DNA of 45,833 nt. Origin: Paracoccaceae bacterium. Its GTDB lineage: Bacteria > Pseudomonadota > Alphaproteobacteria > Rhodobacterales > Rhodobacteraceae. This document shows positions 16,992 through 26,018 of the stretch, piece after piece. The stretch's first letter is position 1. Every line of letters begins with the position of its first letter. The notes below the pieces were generated by a model. That model saw only the letters and a program-made list of their open reading frames with translations. It was not told the origin of the DNA and searched no databases. Position numbers and translations under genes: made by a program. Where the stretch lies: positions 1 to 45,833 of the forward strand of contig JABURR010000038.1 of the NCBI GenBank assembly GCA_014762635.1, in the 5' to 3' direction.

Positions 16992-17087
16992 TCAGATCCC
17001 GGGGATCAGCGGAACGCCCCCGCAGGCCGAAAGCAGGGTCGCGGCCATCAGGGTCAGGGTCAGGCGCAGAGTGGTGGTCTTTTTCAT
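16992..17087 (-). CDS. Very small lipoprotein (31 residues)
   Basis: A 31-codon gene preceded by a strong SD (GAGGAG, 8 nt from the ATG). It encodes a basic N-terminus (MKKTTTLRLT), a hydrophobic stretch and a lipobox LLSAC with Cys22. After cleavage only ten residues (CGGVPLIPGI) would remain anchored by lipid. It follows the metallo-beta-lactamase-fold gene by 10 bp. Function unknown; similar micro-lipoproteins are often missed in annotation. Confidence 0.7.
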   Translation of the reverse strand: MKKTTTLRLTLTLMAATLLSACGGVPLIPGI

Positions 17088-17097
17088 CTCAGTCTCC

Positions 17098-18048
17098 TCA
17101 GTCTTGCAGAGCCTCCCACATCTCGCGGTCGCGCTCTGCGGTCCAGATACGCGGCGTGTCGATGTCGCGTGCCTCATCATAGGCACGGGCCACGTTGAAC
17201 GGCAGACAATGTTCGTAGATCGCGTAGTCACCGAACTTCGGATCGCAGACACTGCGGCAGGATTGCATCGCTTCCTTCAGCGATCCGCCCGCCAGCGCCA
17301 CCTTGGCCACCGATTTGTAGGTCGAGGTGACGAAATCCCGCGTCGAATCAAGGGCCGCATTGACCATATCCTGGCCCACCAGCGCATCGCCCCGCCCCGG
17401 GGCAATGGCGTCGAGGTCCCAAGCCCGGATCGCCTCCAGCGTGCCGGGCCAGTCGTGGAAATGGCCATCACCGCAATAGCAGGCGGATTTGTATTCGACG
17501 ATATCGCCGGTGAACATCACGTTCTGGTCCGGCACGTAGATCGCGATATCGCCGGCCGTATGGGCGCGGCCCAGCTGCATCAGGTCGACCCGGCGGTTGC
17601 CGAGGTAGACGCTCATCCGGCCATGGAACGTGGTGGTGGGCCAGGTCAGGCCGGGGATTTCCTCGTGCCCCTGAAAAAGGCGCGGGAAGCGGGCGAACTC
17701 GCTGTCCCAGTCTTCCTGCCCGCGTTCGACCACCATCGCGCGCGCCTTTTCCGACATCAGCACCTGCCCCGCCCCGAAGGCCGAGGCGCCCAGCACACGC
17801 ACCGCGTGGTAATGGGTCAGCGCCAGATGGGTGATCGGCTTGTCGGTGACCTTGCGGATCTCCTCGATCACCTTGCGCGCCAGCGCGGGCGTGGCCTGCG
17901 CCTCGATCACCATGACGCTGTCATCGCCGATGATGACGCCGGAGTTCGGGTCCCCCTCGGCGGTGAAGGCATAGAGCCCCTCGCCGATCTCGGTGAAGCT
18001 GGTCTTCTTCTCTTCCAGGTCGCCCTGGCTTGCGAAGGCTTTCGCCAT
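17098..18048 (-). CDS. Metallo-beta-lactamase-fold protein with altered metal motif
   Basis: The 316-residue protein has the MBL fold. The expected HXHXDH signature reads H79-Y-H81-A-V-R84, so the Asp and third His are replaced. Downstream ligand motifs are kept: AHTAGDIAIY and MFTGDIVEY. This points to one changed metal site rather than a dead fold. It lacks a signal peptide. It starts 1 bp before the FAH-family stop in a run of tightly packed genes below hmgA, so a role in aromatic catabolism (thioester or lactone hydrolysis) is likely by context but unproven. Confidence 0.78.
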   Translation of the reverse strand: MAKAFASQGDLEEKKTSFTEIGEGLYAFTAEGDPNSGVIIGDDSVMVIEAQATPALARKVIEEIRKVTDKPITHLALTHYHAVRVLGASAFGAGQVLMSEKARAMVVERGQEDWDSEFARFPRLFQGHEEIPGLTWPTTTFHGRMSVYLGNRRVDLMQLGRAHTAGDIAIYVPDQNVMFTGDIVEYKSACYCGDGHFHDWPGTLEAIRAWDLDAIAPGRGDALVGQDMVNAALDSTRDFVTSTYKSVAKVALAGGSLKEAMQSCRSVCDPKFGDYAIYEHCLPFNVARAYDEARDIDTPRIWTAERDREMWEALQD

Positions 18049-18049
18049 G

Positions 18050-19012
18050 TCAGTCTCCCACTGCTTGCACGGTCTGGTCGATCCTGCCGAAGATCGACTG
18101 GCCGTTCTCGTCTTCCATCCAGATTTCCACCCGGTCGCCGGGCTGCAGGAAGGGCGTCTTGGGCGCGCCATCCTGGATCGTCTCGATCATGCGCTGTTCG
18201 GCGATGCAGGCATAGCCCCGGCCTCCGTCAGCCACCGGACGCCCCGGGCCGCCATCGGCGTCCTTGTTCGACACGGTGCCCGAACCGATCACCGTGCCCG
18301 CAGGCAGGTGACGGGTCTTGGCCGCATGGGCGATGAGCTGGCCGAAATCGAACGTCATGTCCTGCCCGGCCTCGACCCGCCCGAAAGGCGCGCCGTTCAG
18401 GTCAATCCGGAATATGCCGTTCAGCTTGCGCCCGTCCCAGCCCGGCAGAGCCTCCGGCGTCACCGCCAGCGGCGCGCAGGAGTTCACCGGTTTCGACTGC
18501 ACGAAGCCGAACCCCTTGGACAACTCGTCCGGGATCAGGTTGCGCAGGCTGATGTCATTGAGCAGCATGACGAAACGGATCGCCCCGGCGGCCTCCTCGG
18601 GGCTGGCGCCCATGGACACATCCCCGGTGATCACCGCGATCTCGGCCTCGAAATCGATGCCCCAGGCCGGGTCGCCCAGGATCGGCGCGGTGGGCCCGTT
18701 GAAATAGGACGCCCCCTGGTACATCAGCGGATCGGTCCAGAACCGCTCGGGCATTTCGGCTTTGCGCGCCTTGCGCACCAGTTCCACGTGATTGACGTAA
18801 GCCGAAGCGTCGAGGAACTGCACCGCCCGCGGCAAGGGCGAGGCACATTGCGCGGCGTCGAAGGCCTCCGCCTCACCGGTCGCGTCGAACCCGGTCCCAT
18901 CCAGCGCCGCGATCAGCGATCCCGCCGCCGCTTTCCGGCCGGTCGTCCCATCCTCGGACAGGATCAGCAACTGCCCGTCCCGGGTTCCGTTCTCCAGCGT
19001 CGCAATCTTCAC
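18050..19012 (-). CDS. Fumarylacetoacetate hydrolase (FAH) family protein
   Basis: The 320-residue protein carries the FAH-fold metal site: the acidic pair in GIDFEAEIAVITGD, the LLNDISLRNLIPDE segment, and a C-terminal GSGTVSNKD. Family members cleave fumarylacetoacetate or related beta-diketones. It is shorter than the eukaryotic-type fumarylacetoacetase (about 420 residues) but fits the bacterial two-domain form. The start is GTG at 19012, overlapping the previous gene by 4 bp, with GGAG 8 nt upstream. Following hmgA, it most likely does the last step, releasing fumarate and acetoacetate. Confidence 0.85.
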   Translation of the reverse strand: MKIATLENGTRDGQLLILSEDGTTGRKAAAGSLIAALDGTGFDATGEAEAFDAAQCASPLPRAVQFLDASAYVNHVELVRKARKAEMPERFWTDPLMYQGASYFNGPTAPILGDPAWGIDFEAEIAVITGDVSMGASPEEAAGAIRFVMLLNDISLRNLIPDELSKGFGFVQSKPVNSCAPLAVTPEALPGWDGRKLNGIFRIDLNGAPFGRVEAGQDMTFDFGQLIAHAAKTRHLPAGTVIGSGTVSNKDADGGPGRPVADGGRGYACIAEQRMIETIQDGAPKTPFLQPGDRVEIWMEDENGQSIFGRIDQTVQAVGD

Positions 19013-19866
19013 AAGCCAATCTCCAATCCGTCCCGGCCCACGGTCAGCGGCCCGTCCCATGTCTCGCGGACCGCCTTCAGCCAATCCGCCTCCCCGATCC
19101 CCGGATCATCGGCGGGCACCAGGTGGTTCAGCACTAGGCGCCCTACCCCTGCCGCCGCGGCGATCCGGCCCACGTCGGCGGCCTCGGTATGGCTGGCGTA
19201 AAGATGCGCGCGCAGCTTTTCCCCGCCGCCGGTTTTTTCCACCAGCCGGTCGATGCCCTGTGCCAGCATCGCCTCGTGCACCAGAACGTCGCTGCCTTTC
19301 GCGAACTCCGCCAGCGGCGGGTGATAGGCGGTATCGGCCGAGAAGGTGACCGACCGCCCATCCGCCTCGAACCGCCAGGCAAAACAGTCATGGACAGGCG
19401 GGTGCGGCACCCGAAGTGTCGCAGCATTGAGCCTGTCGATCGTCACCGGCCCTTCGCCGTATTCCTCGATCCGCACCAGCTCGCGCAGGTCCACGCGCCC
19501 CTCGTCGGCGATGCGCAGGTCGATGTCGAAGCGCATGGAGGCAAGGAACCCGTCCCAATAGTCCTGCGTTCCGGGCACGCCCCACACCGTGACCGGTCGG
19601 TCAAGCCCCGTGGTCCAGGCGGTGTGCAAAAGCGGCCCCAGGTCCAGCAGGTGATCCGAATGAAGGTGGGTGATGACGATCAGGTCCAGCTCGCGCAGGC
19701 TCACGCCCGCCTCGACCAGCCCTTTCGCGACGCCCAGCCCGCAATCCACGACGACCCGCCGCCCGCCCATCTCGAGCAGCGAGGCCGTCGGCATCGGCCC
19801 GCCCGGACGGATCGCCGGGCCGCCCTTGGTGCCAAGCAGGACGAGGCGGTTGCCGATGTCGCTCAC
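19009..19866 (-). CDS. Metallo-beta-lactamase-fold hydrolase, RNase Z-like
   Basis: The 285-residue protein has an intact HXHXDH motif (H67-L-H69-S-D71-H72) followed by the RNase Z/arylsulfatase-like layout: [24 protein letters not shown], and [14 protein letters not shown] with a C-terminal NHL. Such proteins bind two zinc ions and cleave phosphodiesters, sulfate esters or lactones. Starts at GTG overlapping the hmgA stop by 4 bp. A tRNA 3'-processing role is unlikely here because it lies inside a catabolic operon; the substrate is unknown. Confidence 0.8.
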   Translation of the reverse strand: MSDIGNRLVLLGTKGGPAIRPGGPMPTASLLEMGGRRVVVDCGLGVAKGLVEAGVSLRELDLIVITHLHSDHLLDLGPLLHTAWTTGLDRPVTVWGVPGTQDYWDGFLASMRFDIDLRIADEGRVDLRELVRIEEYGEGPVTIDRLNAATLRVPHPPVHDCFAWRFEADGRSVTFSADTAYHPPLAEFAKGSDVLVHEAMLAQGIDRLVEKTGGGEKLRAHLYASHTEAADVGRIAAAAGVGRLVLNHLVPADDPGIGEADWLKAVRETWDGPLTVGRDGLEIGL

Positions 19867-21224
19867 TTCACCCCCGGGGTGCCGTCGAACTTCTTCTCGA
19901 GGTCGCTCCAGCAGTCGATGTAATCGTCCTGCAGCGGCGCCTCGGTGGCGGCGAACTCGGTCAGGTGCTGCGGGAAGCGGGTCTCGAACATGAAGGCCAT
20001 GGTGTTGTCCAGCTTCTCGGCCTTGAGGTCGGCGTTCGAGGCCCCCTCGAAGGCATTCCGGTCCGGCCCGTGCGGCATCATCATGTTGTGCAGGCTCATG
20101 CCGCCCGGCACGAAGCCCTGCGGCTTGGCGTCATACTGGCCGTAGATGTTGCCCATCAGCTCGGACATGATGTTCTTGTGATACCAGGGCGGGCGGAAGG
20201 TATGCTCGGCCACCATCCAGCGCTCGCGGAACAGAACGAAATCGATATTCGCCGTCCCCTCCACGCCCGAGGGCGCGGTCAGCACCGTGAAGATCGACGG
20301 GTCGGGGTGGTCGAAGAGGATCGCCCCCACCGGGCAATAGGTTCTCAGGTCGTATTTCACCGGCGCGTAGTTGCCGTGCCAGGCCACCACGTCCAGCGGG
20401 CTGTGGCCGATCTCGGTCTCGTGGAACTGGCCGCACCACTTGATCGTCAGGGTCGAAGGCACCTCGCGGTCCTCGTAAGCTGCGACCGGCGTCTTGAAAT
20501 CGCGGCGGTTCGCCATGCAGTTCGCCCCGATCGGGCCGCGCCCCGGAAGCTGGAACTTCTGGCCGTAATTCTCGCAGACAAAGCCGCGGCAGGGGCCGTC
20601 CAGCACCTCGACGCGGTAGACGAGGCCGCGCGGGATGATGGCGATTTCCTTCGGCTCCAGGTCGATGATGCCAAGCTCGGTGGAGAAGCGCAGCTTGCCC
20701 TCCTGCGGCACCACCAGAAGCTCGCTGTCGGCCGAGAAGAAATAGGCATCCTCCATCGATGCGGTGACAAGGTAGATATGGCTTGCCATGCCGACCTGGG
20801 TGTTCACGTCGCCCGCCGTGGTCATGGTGCGCATGCCGGAAAGCCAAGTGAGGTCTTCCTGCGAATGGGGCACCGGATCCCAGCGGTACTGGCCTAGCGA
20901 GATCACGTCCTCCTTCACATGGGGCGCGGTCTTCCAATAGGGCAGCTCGATCTTGCGGAACCGGCTGGTGTGCTTGACCGAGGGCCGGATGCGATAGCAC
21001 CAGGTGCGCTCGTTCTGGTGGCTGGGCGCGGTGAAAGCCGTGCCCGACATCTGCTCGCCATAAAGACCATAGTTGCACTTCTGCGGGCTGTTCTGCCCCT
21101 GCGGAAGCGCGCCGGGAAGCGCCTCAGTCTCGAAATCGTTGCCGAAGCCGGGCATGTAGCCTTCGTGCGGCCCGGCGGGGGACGCGGCGCGGATCATCTC
21201 GCGCGGGGCGGAACGTCGATTCAT
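19863..21224 (-). CDS. hmgA: Homogentisate 1,2-dioxygenase
   Basis: HmgA opens homogentisate to maleylacetoacetate using Fe(II) and O2, the central ring cleavage of tyrosine and phenylacetate-type catabolism. The 453-residue protein has the family opening ([20 protein letters not shown]), and the iron ligands are visible in [13 protein letters not shown] (His, Glu) and [12 protein letters not shown] (His). The SD is GGAGG just before the ATG. It is the first gene of a leftward run of overlapping genes and is divergent from a MarR regulator, with an operator-like palindrome between. Confidence 0.97.
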   Translation of the reverse strand: MNRRSAPREMIRAASPAGPHEGYMPGFGNDFETEALPGALPQGQNSPQKCNYGLYGEQMSGTAFTAPSHQNERTWCYRIRPSVKHTSRFRKIELPYWKTAPHVKEDVISLGQYRWDPVPHSQEDLTWLSGMRTMTTAGDVNTQVGMASHIYLVTASMEDAYFFSADSELLVVPQEGKLRFSTELGIIDLEPKEIAIIPRGLVYRVEVLDGPCRGFVCENYGQKFQLPGRGPIGANCMANRRDFKTPVAAYEDREVPSTLTIKWCGQFHETEIGHSPLDVVAWHGNYAPVKYDLRTYCPVGAILFDHPDPSIFTVLTAPSGVEGTANIDFVLFRERWMVAEHTFRPPWYHKNIMSELMGNIYGQYDAKPQGFVPGGMSLHNMMMPHGPDRNAFEGASNADLKAEKLDNTMAFMFETRFPQHLTEFAATEAPLQDDYIDCWSDLEKKFDGTPGVK

Positions 21225-21263
21225 CTTGGCCTCCCATCTCCGGTTCGGATGCGCGCGATCCTA

Positions 21264-21281
21264 TCGTTGCAAATGCAACGA
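21264..21281. promoter_or_regulatory. MarR-type operator between hmgA and marR
   Basis: TCGTTGCA-AA-TGCAACGA is a perfect 8-bp inverted repeat with a 2-bp spacer, 40 bp upstream of hmgA and 37 bp upstream of the MarR gene. Its size and place are typical of a MarR-dimer site controlling both promoters. Confidence 0.75.
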
Positions 21282-21317
21282 AGTCAAGCCCGGCGGCTTG
21301 ACCCCCGGGTGCCTTCC

Positions 21318-21794
21318 ATGGCTTCATTGCAACCGCAACAATCTGCGGAGCCGCCGGTGCGCCAGTTCGACCTGGAGAATTTCCTGCCCTACCAACTCGC
21401 CGTTCTGGCCGCGCGGGTGAGCCGGGAGTTTTCCGAGAATTACCACCAGCGCTTCGGCCTCTCGATTCCGGAATGGCGGGTGGTGGCGCACCTGGCGCAA
21501 AGCGACAAACCCCTCAGCGTGCGCGAGATCCACGCCCGGGTGGACATGGACAAGTCCAAGGTCAGCCGCGCCGCGACCCGGCTTGAGACGGCCGGGTATG
21601 TCACCAAGCGCCCCCATCCCGAAGACAAGCGGCTGGTAGAGCTTTCGCTCTCCGACAGGGGCCGGGCGATGATGGCCGAACTGGCACCGCTGGCCGAGGC
21701 CTACGAGAAAGAAGTACTGGCGGCCCTGGGCGACCAGGGCCCGGCCTTCCGCGAGGCGCTCCGTGCATTGCTCGCCGCGCCGCAGCGTCATTAG
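21318..21794 (+). CDS. MarR-family transcriptional regulator of the homogentisate cluster
   Basis: The 158-residue winged-helix protein shows the MarR layout: dimer helix (FLPYQLAVLAARVSREFSEN), LSVREIHARVDMDKSKVSRA as the recognition region, and the wing TKRPHPEDKRLVELSLSDRG with the conserved Asp-Arg. Divergent from hmgA with a perfect palindrome between them, it probably represses hmgA and itself and is released by homogentisate or a pathway acid. The effector is inference. Confidence 0.85.
   Translation: MASLQPQQSAEPPVRQFDLENFLPYQLAVLAARVSREFSENYHQRFGLSIPEWRVVAHLAQSDKPLSVREIHARVDMDKSKVSRAATRLETAGYVTKRPHPEDKRLVELSLSDRGRAMMAELAPLAEAYEKEVLAALGDQGPAFREALRALLAAPQRH
21326..21342. promoter_or_regulatory. 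Possible second, weaker MarR site inside the marR start
   Basis: ATTGCAACCGCAACAAT at codons 3-9 of marR repeats the TTGCAAC half-site core seen in the intergenic palindrome, but imperfectly. It could be an auxiliary site for autorepression. Confidence 0.35.
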
Positions 21795-21858
21795 GGCGTT
21801 TTGCACTGGCATCCTGCGGCGCGGTGAGTAGTGTGGCGCCCGAAAGAGGAGGCTTACC

Positions 21859-23034
21859 ATGACAGATATCGTGATCCTGGGCGGCGCCCGGACGGCAATC
21901 GGCACCTTCGGCGGCTCGCTGGCAGGTACCCCGCCCATCGAGACCGCCACCGTCGCATCCAAGGCCGCGCTGGAGCGGTCAGGCGTCGAGGGCGGCCAGA
22001 TCGGCCATGTCACCTTTGGCCACGTGATCAACACCGAGCCGCGCGACATGTACCTGAGCCGGGTCGCCGCGATCCAGGCGGGCATCCCCGACACCACGCC
22101 TGCGATGAACGTGAACCGGCTTTGCGGGTCGGGCGCGCAGGCCATCGTCTCGGTGGTGCAGTCGCTGATGCTGGGTGACGCGGAATTCGGTCTTGCCGGC
22201 GGGGCAGAGGCGATGAGCCGCTCTCCCTACATCCTGCCGCAGGCACGCTGGGGCCAGAAGATGGGCGACGCCTCGGCAGGCGACATGATGCTGGGCGCAC
22301 TGAACTGCCCCTTCGGCACCGGCCACATGGGCGTCACCGCCGAGAACGTCGCGAAGGAACACGACATCAGCCGCGAGGCGCAGGACGCCTTCGCGCTGGA
22401 ATCCCAGACACGCGCCGCCAAGGCCATCGAGGAAGGCCGCTTCAAGGAGCAGATCGTCCCGGTCGAGGTCCGCGTGAAGCGCGACATGGTCCCCTTCGAC
22501 ACCGACGAACACCCCAAGTCGACCACGCCCGAGGCGCTGGCCGGTCTGCGCGCGGTGTTCCAGAAGGACGGCTCGGTCACAGCGGGCAACGCTTCGGGCA
22601 TCAATGACGGTGCGGCGGCGATCGTGTTGGCCCGCGCCGAGGCTGCCGAGAAGGCCGGTCTTTCCCCGAAGTTCCGCGTTCTGGGCTATGCCCATGCGGG
22701 CGTCCGCCCCGAGGTCATGGGCATCGGACCGGTTCCGGCGGTGGAGAACCTGCTGGCCCGCACCGGCCTGTCGATCACCGATTTCGACGTGATCGAGTCG
22801 AACGAGGCCTTCGCGGCGCAGGCGCTGGCGGTGAACAAGGGCCTCGGCCTCGATGCGGCCAAGGTGAACCCCAACGGCGGCGCCATCGCACTGGGCCACC
22901 CGGTGGGCGCCACAGGCTGCATCATCACCGTGAAAGCCATGTACGAGCTGGAGCGGATCGGCGGCAAGAAGGGCCTGATCACCATGTGCATCGGCGGCGG
23001 TCAGGGTATCGCCCTGGCGATCGAACGCATCTGA
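21859..23034 (+). CDS. Acetyl-CoA acetyltransferase / beta-ketothiolase
   Basis: The 391-residue thiolase keeps all catalytic residues: nucleophile Cys89 in NRLCGSGAQA, His347 in ALGHPVGATGC and Cys377 in MCIGGGQG. It could degrade acetoacetyl-CoA or longer 3-ketoacyl-CoA, or condense acyl-CoAs (BktB-like). It lies 64 bp after marR in the same direction with its own strong SD (AGAGGAGG). The neighbourhood suggests use of the acetoacetate made from homogentisate, but no CoA-transferase gene is present in the window. Confidence 0.93.
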   Translation: MTDIVILGGARTAIGTFGGSLAGTPPIETATVASKAALERSGVEGGQIGHVTFGHVINTEPRDMYLSRVAAIQAGIPDTTPAMNVNRLCGSGAQAIVSVVQSLMLGDAEFGLAGGAEAMSRSPYILPQARWGQKMGDASAGDMMLGALNCPFGTGHMGVTAENVAKEHDISREAQDAFALESQTRAAKAIEEGRFKEQIVPVEVRVKRDMVPFDTDEHPKSTTPEALAGLRAVFQKDGSVTAGNASGINDGAAAIVLARAEAAEKAGLSPKFRVLGYAHAGVRPEVMGIGPVPAVENLLARTGLSITDFDVIESNEAFAAQALAVNKGLGLDAAKVNPNGGAIALGHPVGATGCIITVKAMYELERIGGKKGLITMCIGGGQGIALAIERI

Positions 23035-23042
23035 TCCTGTCG

Positions 23043-23066
23043 GCGCGGCGGTTCAGGCCGCCGCGC
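23043..23066. terminator. Hairpin between convergent thiolase and yaaA
   Basis: Bases 23043-23051 pair with 23058-23066 (9 bp, 6-nt loop), overlapping the yaaA 3' end. There is no T run. It may be a bidirectional transcript end. Confidence 0.5.
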
Positions 23067-23838
23067 TGGCCTCTGCGCCGCGCAGAAAGACGAGCCGGTC
23101 GCCCTCGGACATGTCGGAGCGGAACCGGTAGCCACCAAGGTCGAACTCCTTCAGCCCCTCGATATCGGTCACCCGGCGCTGCACGATGAAGCGCGCCATC
23201 GCGCCGCGCGCCTTCTTGGCATAGAAGCTGACGATCTTGGGCGTGCCGTTCTTGTCTTCCATGAAAACCGGCGTGATCACCCGCAGCTTCAGCGCCTTCG
23301 GATCGACCGCGCCGAAATATTCCTGGCTCGCGCAGTTCACCAGGATATCGCTGCCCGCCTCCGCTGCCGCATCGTTCAGCGCCAGCGCCAGCCGGTCGCC
23401 CCAGTAGTCATAGAGCGACTTGCCGCGTTCGGTCTTCAGCTTGCTTCCCATTTCCAGGCGATAGGGCTGGATCGCGTCCTTGGGGCGCAGCACGCCGTAG
23501 AGGCCCGAGAGGATGCGCAGGTGGCGCTGGGCATAGTCAATTTCCTCGGGTTCGAGGCTTCCGGCCTCAAGCCCCGCATAGGTATCGCCCGCGAAGGCCC
23601 GCGCCGCCGGGCGAGTCTCGTCCGGGTCCGGCGCGTCGGAGAAGGTGGCAAAGCGCTCGGCGTTCAGCTTCGCCAGGTCAGCGCTGATCGACATGAGCTT
23701 CTGCAACTCGGGCGCAGAAAGCCCCCGCGCATGGCCCGCCAGATGCACCGCGTCCCCGGCAAAGGCGGGATCGGTGGCGGAGATATCCTCAACCGGGGTC
23801 CAGTCCAGGCGTTTCGCGGGCGAGATCACGACAAGCAT
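23053..23838 (-). CDS. yaaA: Peroxide stress protein YaaA (UPF0246/DUF328)
   Basis: The 261-residue protein begins MLVVISPAKRLDW, the hallmark of YaaA, and contains the SGLYGVLRP and YRLEMGSKL segments and a NCASQEYFGAV stretch conserved in the family. In E. coli YaaA limits intracellular iron and oxidative DNA damage during H2O2 stress and binds DNA. The ATG at 23838 is preferred to an upstream GTG because AAGGAG then has proper spacing. No OxyR or iron-regulator site was recognised upstream. Confidence 0.93.
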   Translation of the reverse strand: MLVVISPAKRLDWTPVEDISATDPAFAGDAVHLAGHARGLSAPELQKLMSISADLAKLNAERFATFSDAPDPDETRPAARAFAGDTYAGLEAGSLEPEEIDYAQRHLRILSGLYGVLRPKDAIQPYRLEMGSKLKTERGKSLYDYWGDRLALALNDAAAEAGSDILVNCASQEYFGAVDPKALKLRVITPVFMEDKNGTPKIVSFYAKKARGAMARFIVQRRVTDIEGLKEFDLGGYRFRSDMSEGDRLVFLRGAEASAAA

Positions 23839-23900
23839 GGGCACTCCTTCATCTTCCGAGGCCCCGCAACATAGCGGCTCCGCGCGCAGGGTCCAGCGGC

Positions 23901-25940
23901 TCAGGCCTCTTGCAGGACCTCAAGGAAGGCCGCGCCGAACCGTTCGGCGTGACGCTCGCCCAAAAGCCGCTCCAGCGCGCCCATGTCGCGCGGGTGGGTC
24001 TTGGCCACGCGGGCAAGTTGGGCAGCCGAGCAACTCATCGGTTTGCCCGCGCCATCCTCTCCGCGCACGAGGTCGGCCTGCGCCGCGAGCAGCCGGTCGT
24101 AAAGCGTGCCCTCGTCCCGCCCGGCCAGTTTTCGGCGATGGGGATGGGCGGGGGCGGCAGCCTCGCCGGTGATGACCGCCAGGAACTCCGCCCCGTAGCG
24201 TTCCAGCTTCTTGGCCCCCACACCCGAAATGCCCGCCATCTGGTCGAGGCTCTGGGGCCGCGTTTCGGCCATCTGGATCAGGGTACTGTCGTTGAAGATG
24301 ACATAGGCCGGGACCCGGGCAGCCTCGGCCAGGGCGCGGCGCTTGGCCTTGAGCGCCGAGAGCAGCGGCGCGTCCTCTTCGCTGACGAGGCTGCGCACCT
24401 TGGCCCCCGTGGCCTTGGTTTTCAGCACATCGCGGCGCAGTTCGATCCCGGCCTCACCGCGCAGGATCGGGCGCGCGGCCTCGGTCATCCTCAGCGCGCC
24501 GTGGCGCTCGGGATCGGGGCGCACAAGGTCATGGCCCATCATCTGACGGAAAATCGCCTGCCACTGGCGACGGTCGAACTCGCGGCCCACGCCGAAGGTG
24601 GGCAACTCGTCATGGCGGCGGGCGTGCACCTTGTCGGTGGGGTTGCCGGTCAGGATATCCACCAGGTGTCCGGCGCCGAACATCTCGCCCGTCCGCAGCA
24701 TGGCCGAAAGCGCCTTCTGCACCGGTTCACGCCCCTCGATGATCTCGGGTGGGGTATCGCAAAGGTCGCAATTGCCGCAGGGCTCTGCCGCCTCGCCGAA
24801 ATATCCCAGAAGCTGCTGGCGCCGACAGCGCAAAGCCTCGGCCAGACCCAACAGAGCGTTGAGCCGCCCGTGATCGGCGGCACGGCGTTCCGGGGGCGCA
24901 AGGCTTTCGTCGATCTGGCCGCGCCGCATGCGGATGTCGTCCGGACCATAGAGCGTCAGCGTCTCGGCCGGTGCACCGTCGCGCCCGGCGCGGCCGATCT
25001 CCTGATAATAGGCCTCGATCGACTTGGGCAGGTCTGCGTGGGCGACCCAACGGATATCGGGCTTGTCCACGCCCATGCCAAAGGCGACCGTGGCCACGAC
25101 GATCAGCCCGTCCTCCTGCTGGAAGCGGATTTCCACCTCGCGGCGTGCCTCGGCCTCCATCCCGCCGTGGTAATGGCAGGCGGCGTGCCCGTCCTCGGAC
25201 AGCGCGCGGGCCAGCGCCTCGGTCTTGGCGCGGGTGCCACAATAGACGATCCCCGCTTGCCCGCGCCGCGCACCCGCGAATTCGAGGATCTGGCGACGCG
25301 GCCCGTCCTTGGGCGCGAAGGCCAGGTGAATGTTCGGCCGGTCGAAACCACGCAGAAAGGTCTCGGGCGGCTCACCGTCGAAAAGCCGGGTCACGATCTC
25401 GGCGCGGGTTTCCTCGTCTGCGGTGGCGGTGAAGGCCGCGAGCGGCACGCCCAGCGCGCGACGCAACTCGCCGATACGCAGGTAATCCGGGCGGAAGTCA
25501 TGACCCCACTGGCTGACGCAATGGGCTTCGTCCACGGCGATGAGGCCGGTGCCAATCCGTCGGAGCAGGGGCAGCGTTCCACCCGAGGCCAGCCGCTCGG
25601 GTGCCATGTAGAGCAGCTTCAACTCCCCGGCATCGAGCGCGCGAAAGACCTCGGAGGTTTCCTCCTCGGTATTGCCCGAGGTCAGCGCCCCGGCGGCCAC
25701 GCCCGCCTCGCGCAGCCCGCGCACCTGGTCGCGCATCAGCGCAATCAGCGGCGAGATCACAACCGTCACCCCGTCTCGGCAAAGCGCGGGAAGCTGGAAG
25801 CAGAGCGACTTGCCGCCGCCCGTGGGCATGATCGCAAGCGTGTTCCGCCCCGCGGTTACCGCGGTGACGATTTCCTCCTGTCCGGGACGGAAGGCGTCGA
25901 ATCCGAATACGGAGGCAAGAAGATCTGATGCCTCGGGCAT
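23901..25940 (-). CDS. recQ: ATP-dependent DNA helicase RecQ
   Basis: RecQ unwinds DNA 3'-5' in recombination and fork repair. The ~679-residue protein has helicase motif I TGGGKS, motif II DEAH within VDEAHCVSQWGHDFR, motif VI QEIGRAGRDG, the zinc-binding RQC region (CGNCDLC) and a C-terminal HRDC domain (ISGVGAKKLERYG). The ATG at 25940 is taken as start; a GTG at 25988 would add 16 residues. It is in the same direction as yggT, with only 78 bp between them. Confidence 0.95.
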   Translation of the reverse strand: MPEASDLLASVFGFDAFRPGQEEIVTAVTAGRNTLAIMPTGGGKSLCFQLPALCRDGVTVVISPLIALMRDQVRGLREAGVAAGALTSGNTEEETSEVFRALDAGELKLLYMAPERLASGGTLPLLRRIGTGLIAVDEAHCVSQWGHDFRPDYLRIGELRRALGVPLAAFTATADEETRAEIVTRLFDGEPPETFLRGFDRPNIHLAFAPKDGPRRQILEFAGARRGQAGIVYCGTRAKTEALARALSEDGHAACHYHGGMEAEARREVEIRFQQEDGLIVVATVAFGMGVDKPDIRWVAHADLPKSIEAYYQEIGRAGRDGAPAETLTLYGPDDIRMRRGQIDESLAPPERRAADHGRLNALLGLAEALRCRRQQLLGYFGEAAEPCGNCDLCDTPPEIIEGREPVQKALSAMLRTGEMFGAGHLVDILTGNPTDKVHARRHDELPTFGVGREFDRRQWQAIFRQMMGHDLVRPDPERHGALRMTEAARPILRGEAGIELRRDVLKTKATGAKVRSLVSEEDAPLLSALKAKRRALAEAARVPAYVIFNDSTLIQMAETRPQSLDQMAGISGVGAKKLERYGAEFLAVITGEAAAPAHPHRRKLAGRDEGTLYDRLLAAQADLVRGEDGAGKPMSCSAAQLARVAKTHPRDMGALERLLGERHAERFGAAFLEVLQEA

Positions 25941-26018
25941 GGGCCTGTCATTTCCAGATGTCTGCTCGTTTGGCCGGAACAATCCCACAAGCGGACTCGG
26001 GCGACAAGCGGCAATACC

